Of a stretch of DNA of 64,000 bases, positions 57,837 to 64,000 are shown piece by piece. Source of the stretch: Cryptomeria japonica (taxonomy: Eukaryota; Streptophyta; Pinopsida; Cupressales; Cupressaceae); contig NC_081410.1 of assembly GCF_030272615.1 (NCBI RefSeq), positions 258,091,533 through 258,155,532 on the forward strand, in the 5' to 3' direction. The stretch's first letter is position 1. Each line of letters starts with the position of its first letter. Below the pieces are notes generated by a model that saw only the letters and a list, made by a program, of their open reading frames with translations, searched no databases and was not told where the DNA came from. The position numbers and the translations under genes were made by a program.

Positions 57837-60800
57837 GGATTAGGGGCCCCACATGATTACTTACATGTTGTAAGTTGGAATTGCAGAGGATATCCGTGGA
57901 GAGGACTTGGGTTGGGGCCCATAGAAAAAGGAAAACATATTATCATTCTCACAGAAACACATGAACATGATGGTTGCAAAGTTCCAGACTTTGAAGGATT
58001 TAAGAAAGTTTCAATTTGGAACAAAGGGAGTGAAACGGGCAAAGGTCATGGCGGAGTTATAGTTATAATAGATGAGAAGTGGAAGGGAATTGTAAAAGTG
58101 GAAAAAGAAGACACTAATAAACAATACATATGGCTGCAAATAACAGAGAATGGGGTGACTTTTAGATTGGCCGCTTGCTACTTTGCTCCAAACAAATCAA
58201 AGTTTTATAAAAAGAGGAACTTAGACAACGAAAACCCTTATGCATCACTAATAAAAGATATCTCTATTTTCAGTACGTTTGGTGACATAGTGCTAATGGG
58301 AGACTTTAATGCAAGGACAACTAATAACCAGTCCCTTCAGTTGGGCAATGGAGCAAGAGGGGAAAACAATCCTCTTTGGCTGGAAGAAGGTAGAGATCAA
58401 CATTGGGAAAGAACCTCTCAAGACGGTAAGGGCAGCGTGTCTCAGTTTGGGGCATAATTACTTGACCTTTGTAGTTTATTTGGCTTGGTCATTTGCAATG
58501 GCATGAAAGATTGGCCAAGATCGGGGGGCATCACATGCAATACTTATAATGGCCAAAGTGTTGTAGACTACGTGATTTGCTCACAGAGTTTTATTTCTAG
58601 ATTGTTGAAGTTTGATATTGGGGACTGCCCTATTGAGCTGAAATCAGATCATTCACCTCTTCTTGTTAAACTAGGCATTTCTCCATGCAATCAACTCAAT
58701 GGGCTGGATCACCACATGCAAAAGATGGGCCCTTCCAAGGGAAAAATCCTTATAAATCAAAAGAATAAAGAAATCTTTAGTGCCGATCTTAAGCAACAGT
58801 TACACAATCTGAAGTATAACAGAAAGGTTAAAAAGACCAATAAGATAGGGACCCACATTCATAGCAGCCAACTGATCCCATTAATCCAGAAGCCTCTAAG
58901 GTCATGCAAAAGCTATCAATCTAAGATGAGGGCTGCAAACACTTTTCCGGCAAATCCGTGGTATGATGAAGATTGTAAGGCAGCCAAGAGATCACTAAAA
59001 GAGGGTGGAATGGACAAAGAGCGCAAGAAAAAATATGTAAAATTGGTGCAATCAAAAAAGGAAAAATATGTTCGTGAAAGAAGGAAGGAACTCATTTCTC
59101 TTGGAAGGCATAATCCCAAGGGTTTTGGGAAGGAGCTGCAGCAAAAGAAAAAGAAGACTGAAAATAACATTACAGATGTGCAATGATTGGAATATGCCAA
59201 GATCCTTTATGAACGCACTCATGAGAAAAGCTATCCACTTGTTGTTAACACTTCAATGAAACTTTTCACAACGAAGGATATTCACCGAGGCATAAAGAAT
59301 TTAGCAAGTGGTAAAGCACAGGACATAGATGGGTTGCAGGCTGAATTCTTAAAATGGGGAAGCGAGATTCTCGCCCCTCATATAAGGAGAATTTTCAATA
59401 ACATCATTCAGAAAGGTTTCCCGAGGGAATGGACAACTAGTGTGGTCATCCCTCTCTTTAAAAATGGGGATATCAATAACCCTTCTAACTATCGCACGAT
59501 TATGGTCAATCCTCTCTTTGGCAAGCTCTTTGGGAGCATGTTAGAACGTAGGATTGGCAGCTGGGCAGAGAAGGAAGGTAAAAGGGCTAAAGGGCAGGTA
59601 GGTTTAAGGGAAGACATTCTACCATTGATCACTGCATCACTCTTCCACACTTGATAGAAAAAATCTAGAACACTCAAGGTGAGGAAGCTTATTGCTGTTT
59701 TGTGGACTTTAAGAAAGCTTTTGACACGGTACCTAGAGATAAACTATGGCATAGAATGGAAGAGCTAGACATACCGGATGGGTATAGAGATGCAGTTCAT
59801 AGATTATATGAGAAGGTTAGAGCTAAAATCAGAACAAGTGAAGGCATGTTAGAGTGTTTTGGCAGTGATATTGGAGTTAAACAGGGCTGCCCTCTATCTC
59901 CCACGCTTTTTGGGTATACATTGACAAGTTAGAAGCTTGGTTAAGCAAGACAGAGGGTGAAGGTGTTCAGTTGGTAGGTTATGTGGTGAAACTCCTTTTG
60001 TATGCCGATGATCTTATCCTAATTTCAAAAATAGCTCATGGGTTAAGAGAACATTTGAAAGCTTTAGAAGACTTTTGTCAGGAAGTTGGGATGCAAGTGA
60101 ACATATCCAAGACCAAAATCATGATTTTCTCATTAAAAAGAAAAGTCAAACAAGTTACCTTTCTTTTTGAAGGCAGCCCATTGGAAATAGTGAAAGAATA
60201 CAAGTACCTTGGGATCTGTTGTGACGTTTTCACACATCGCCCCATTGCAAATGGAGACCCCCTACTTTTTAGGCCCTTCCGGTCTTTTGGCTTTGTTTTT
60301 GGGTCTTTTCGCAGCGGTCTCTCCAGTCTCTTTAGTTTGCGAGTGTTCGGGGGTCAAATTGGATTTAGTCTACTTTTCGTTTGAGCGAGTTTGGTGAAGT
60401 CTAGGGCCTGTTTTGTCCTTTTTTAGGGTTTCTACCTTTTGTCCTAGATTTTAGGGGTTTCTGTTAGGGTTTTGGAAAAAATGAACATACGATTGGAATT
60501 GGGACCCTTCAAGGAAACTCCCAGTAAAATTTGAGCCAAAATGGAGCAACTTTCTATTTTTAGAAAGTTCCTATTTTTTAGGGATTTTACTGAGTCCCGA
60601 AATGTCGTCATTTTGCTAAAAATCAAACTTACTATTTTTAGTAAGTTTCTATTTATAGTAAGTCATTCCTGTATCCTGTCTAGGGGTCTAATGCTGACAC
60701 TTTAAAGGTTTCTATTTTTGGAAAGTTTGTTCTGACAGGACCGTTCGGGCGAGGTGACAAAGATCAGGCATTTGCAACTATTTCTAATTCCGGAAAGTCA

Positions 60801-60910
60801 GAAAGCAGACAAAGAAAGCCAGAAGATGGTTGAGTGCTGGAAGCCCACTCCTGAAATGGAAAGCTTGGGAAATTTGTCTAAGTCTAGAAAATCATCCCAA
60901 ATTCTTACAT

Positions 60911-61500
60911 GGCGCCAAAATCAAGGAGGCATGGAGGATTCACAAATTTCATTGAATCCTCCACCAAGTCAAAATTCCGCCCTACTCTCGAGTTGGGTGC
61001 CAAAATCAAGGAGGCATGGAGGATTCACAAATTTCATTGAATCCTCGACCATGTCAAAATTCCGCCCTACTCTCTAGTTGGGCGCCAAAATCAAGGAGGC
61101 ATGGAGGACTCACAAATTCATTGAATCCTCCACCAAGTCAAAATTCCGCCTAAGATGAAGGACAAGTGTCAAAATGAAGGAGGCATGGAGGATTCACAAA
61201 TTTCATTGTATCCTCCACCAATGCAAAATTCCGCCCAAGATGAAGGACAGACGCCAAAACCAAGGCGGCATGGAGGATTCACAAATTTCATTGAATCCTC
61301 CACCAATGCAAAATTCCGCCCTACTCTCCAGCTAGGCGCCAAAATCAAGAAGGCATGGAGGATTCACAAATTCATTGAATCCTCCACCAGTGAGAAATTC
61401 CGCCCCAGGCCACAACTGGGTGCCAAAATCAAGAAGTCATGGAGAATTCACAAAATTGATGAAATTCCCTCTCCAGTGAAAAATTCCGCCCAAGATGAAT
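60911..61500. repeat. About seven tandem 84-85 bp units, each with a hairpin
   Basis: GGCATGGAGGA(T/C)TCACAAAT recurs at 60928, 61013, 61098, 61182, 61267 and 61352, with a degenerate copy at 61436, giving steps of 85, 85, 84, 85, 85 and 84. Each unit contains an inverted repeat (GGAGGATTCA, loop of 9-10, TGAATCCTCC; perfect in the first unit), then AAATTCCGCCC. Confidence 0.9.
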
Positions 61501-61699
61501 GAAAAGTGCCAAATTGAGGGGTGCTTGGGCGCATGGAAAATGATCAAATTCCAAGGCATGATGAATTCCATACTTAAGCTTGAAGACTAAAGAAATTTGT
61601 CTAAGGCATGAAAGTTCAAGGTTCAAGAAGGGAACTTCAAGAATTCAAAAAATTCCTTCCTTAGGGAGGAAATGCGTCCAAGGTGAAGAATTCCAGAAA

Positions 61700-61820
61700 G
61701 TGGAAATTTTTTGGCTAAGTGCTGGAAATTCCTTCCTTCAAGACAGAATTCTAGGAAAGGTGAACAATTGACTAAGTGTTGGAAATTCCTTGCTTCAAGA
61801 CAGAATTCCAAGCAGGGAAG
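61700..61820. repeat. Two copies of a unit of about 59 bp
   Basis: GCTAAGTGCTGGAAATTCCT with TTCAAGACAGAATTC recurs about 59 bp later with a few changes, just downstream of the 85-bp array inside the same LTR. Confidence 0.6.
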
Positions 61821-63934
61821 AAATCACACCCAAGGATGAATTGAAGATCAAATTTCTAAGGCAAGGAAGGAATCAGGGATGAACTGAACAAGAAATTCCC
61901 CATTGGGAAAAAATTTGAAAAAATCCATTCTTGGGCATCAAATCACATCCAAATTTCAAAATTTTTATAGGTTTGGATTCATAGGAGAATTCTCTCCCTC
62001 TTGTACTTGAAACCATAATTTGCGGAAAATCCCTAAAAAATAGGAGATGGTGGAAAATCATTAAAATCTCCTCCAAAGCAAGGAAAGTTTGAGAAACTTC
62101 AAGAAAATTCTTCATGGATCAAATTTTTCTATCCTGAAGTTTTCTCTCTCCAAGGTTTTCTCCCCACATAAAGGGTGATCCCCCACATTTGTAAGAAATT
62201 GTTGCAATAAGTTTTTGAGAAAATAACAGTGAAACATTGTTCTCTGATGGTGTCCGCTTAAGTTATTTTTTCAAAGCTTGCATGGTTTCACCTTCCTCAC
62301 TTAGATTAGAAATAGTAAAGTGCTTTGGTTTCAATGGAGAATGTAATGGTGTCTAATGAATTTCCATGGTTCATACTTTTTGCATCTTGCTGATTGTAAG
62401 TTGCAGTGTAAAGTTAGTCTGAGCCCCCTAAATTTGTGCTAAGTTCGATTGTGGATAGTTGTTTGGATTGCATCGTTTTTGGGTATTCAAATGTACTTTC
62501 TCGATTTGAAAATCCTCTAGCATCCCCAGAAGATTGCACTGGTTCTTGCGGAGTTGTAGTTGATCTTGGTGAAGCAGAGCTTGGTTTATTTGGAATTTGT
62601 CCACCAAAGCACTATTCATTGTTATCACTACCCTTAGGAGTAGATTTAGATCCTTCTGAATCCTTTCCCTTTTACTTTCAGTTCATTTTAGTCTGTTCGA
62701 AGCAGTAGCATCGCATAATTGCCATATTTGATGATGGAGTTCTAGCCACAACAAAGAAGTGAAAGAATGATGAAAACGTAAGGCCCCTTGGATTATCAGC
62801 AATCACATCAGCCAACTGAGTCATGTCCGTAGCATAAAGGAACCTTGGAGTCGATTGTTTGAAGTTCTTGCAATCTTAGCATACAATCGCACTTTGATCA
62901 AGAGAGAGTGAAGTGACTGTTAGGCAACTTTAATCTGTGTTCGACGTAGTCATAAAAAACACGTCAACATGATTGACTTTCACTACAAGCTCAGTTGGGA
63001 GACTTGTAGGACAAAAAGGATACAAGGAGGTTGGAAAGCCTCATACTTACTTCAAAATAGGTGCAGAAAAGTGGAACTTTGGGATTGGAAAACCAAGAAA
63101 ACCCTTTTTGGTCTTCTAGTCACACCGGTTGTTCTCTATGGTTGTGAAGTATGGGGTAGGAGCATGTCAAACTGCAATTGAAGGCAACTAGAAAGAATCC
63201 AAAAGCATTTAATAACAAGCAATCTCAAAGTTAAAAGCATGACCCCGTATGAAATTTTGTTAGCTAAAGCAGGTACTTTTCCTTTGGAAACCTCAGCTAT
63301 AACCCAATTGATATGTTATTTAAAGAAAGTTGCGAACATGGATAAGCATTGCTGGTCTAAAATGGTTGTGGAAGAGATGCTAAATCGGAGGAAGAAAACC
63401 TGGATGAAGCAGAACAACAATTGGATGAACAAGTGGAACATCGATTTGCATGAGTGTCCTAACACCAACCGTGAAATAAAAAGTTATGTTATTGAAAAAT
63501 TTCGTATTACCATGTGGACAAAGCAAGTTGGGTGGAAAAAAACATACTACATGAAAGAGTTTAATCCAACAAAGGACCACAGTGAAAAAACATATTTAGG
63601 GGCTATCAAAGGTAAAGCGTAGATGCTAATTGCACAACAGAGAACTGGGTCACAACACCTTATATGCGAGACCGGTAGGTGGAAGATACCAAAAGAAGCA
63701 TGGGAGGAAAGAACTTGCATATTCCGCAATAAAGGGGTTGTAGAAACAGAATGGCACTTCATCATGGAGTGCGTGGCTTATGAGGACATCCACACTCAGT
63801 ATGAAAATGGATTAAAGGTTGACAACATGCATCAGTTATTTGAAGAAGATAGAATTGATCAGACTGCTAGCCTCCTAGTCAAAATCAATAGTAGAAGATT
63901 GGACAAGGAAAAAATTCTGAAGATTAATTAAGAA

Positions 63935-64000
63935 TGCTATCCTCGGTCCCATAGACTGATCAGTCTTGTGGACGTCATTAAAATCTTTCATTCATTCACA
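63935..64000. other. End of window after the LINE C stop
   Basis: No gene seen. It includes CATTCATTCA near 63988, which may begin a short tandem tail of LINE C, but the window ends too soon to tell. Confidence 0.3.

Larger units (their letters stand above)
60217..62969. mobile_element. 2.75 kb LTR (probably solo) inserted in LINE C
   Basis: The insert runs from TGTTGTGACG to CGTCAACA, so the ends are TGTTG/CAACA. Flanks are GGATC (60212-60216) and TGATT (62970-62974). LINE C coding sense predicts an original GGATT, so each flank would carry one change from a 5-bp duplication. No primer site or polypurine tract is seen inside. A tandem array of 85-bp units lies at about 60911-61500. Open frames in it have no domains. 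Confidence 0.65.
57852..63931 (+). pseudogene. LINE C ORF2: endonuclease and reverse transcriptase, broken
   Basis: The endonuclease shows HVVSWNCRG (57864), ILTETHEHDG (about 57948), VLMGDFNARTT (about 58290) and KSDHSPLLVK (about 58640). RT shows SGKAQDIDGLQAEFLKWG (about 59308), NPSNYRTIMVNPLFGKL (about 59477), FVDFKKAFDTVPRDKLWHRM (about 59699), KQGCPLSPTLFGY (about 59879) and the catalytic YADDL (about 60001). The motif KYLGI is cut at about 60216 by the LTR insertion; the reading resumes with DFHYKLSWETCRTKR (about 62972). The C-terminal part has LFGLLVTPVVLYGCEVWG (about 63102) and a probable zinc region, CIFRNKGVVETEWHFIMEC (about 63718). Stops near 58455, 59184, 59652, 63181 and 63622 and several frameshifts make it inactive. 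Confidence 0.85.
56990..63934 (+). mobile_element. LINE C: a second, different non-LTR lineage, split by an LTR
   Basis: Coiled-coil/RRM-like ORF1 (about 57006-57836) is followed by ORF2 with APE endonuclease and reverse transcriptase but no RNase H. ORF2 is interrupted by an LTR sequence at 60217-62969 and reaches its stop at 63931. No poly(A) or target duplication is seen before the window ends. Sequence and organisation differ clearly from LINE A and B; I cannot assign the clade. Confidence 0.8.

Noticed and set aside
60219-60219. TGTGACG as the LTR start, two to three bases inside the chosen boundary
   Set aside because: TGTTG at 60217 pairs with the CAACA end and gives a target site that agrees with the interrupted reading frame.

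Overview
The window is nuclear DNA of a land plant, most likely a gymnosperm (conifer type). The reasons are a host gene with plant splice sites, very high transposon density, plant-type Ty1/copia and Ty3/gypsy priming signals, plant L1-type LINEs with an RNase H domain, and an intron of about 19 kb. There are no bacterial operons, CRISPR arrays, rRNA genes or tRNA genes that I can see. Most open frames are transposon remains. The species is an inference.

Layout. 1-2283: LTR-like remnant and unassigned sequence. 2302-12484: LINE A, a nearly full-length 10.2 kb L1-type element with an 18-bp target duplication; both ORFs are broken and the 3' region is 3.9 kb long. 12503-19947: AT-rich sequence with one decayed coding fragment. 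19948-40245 (minus): the 3' part of a host gene for a predicted FAD-dependent oxidoreductase of the lycopene-cyclase-like type, six exons visible. Its fifth intron (20223-39544) carries a truncated gypsy element, an RNase H remnant, a 425-bp solo LTR with target duplication, a decayed plus-strand gene, a hAT transposase pseudogene with BED finger, and a complete 5.5 kb LTR element without pol. 42549-44474 (minus): a decayed protein gene of unknown function. 45506-56632: LINE B, about 11.1 kb, with intact ORF1, broken ORF2, and an 886-bp hAT-like non-autonomous transposon inside its reverse transcriptase. From about 56990 to the window end: LINE C, a different non-LTR lineage, split by a 2.75 kb LTR sequence with an 85-bp hairpin repeat array.

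How it fits together. LINE A and LINE B belong to one family. They share the ORF1/ORF2 architecture, an ATGA stop-start overlap between the ORFs, an amber codon at the same RT position, and a conserved 3' tail with AATAAA, a GGCCTCGGCC block and the palindrome TTATCGATAA just before poly(A). The non-autonomous elements (pol-less LTR element, hAT-like MITE, solo LTRs) would depend on enzymes encoded elsewhere. The host gene appears to have gained its huge intron by repeated insertion; its 5' exons are not seen and may lie beyond further transposon-filled introns or outside the window.
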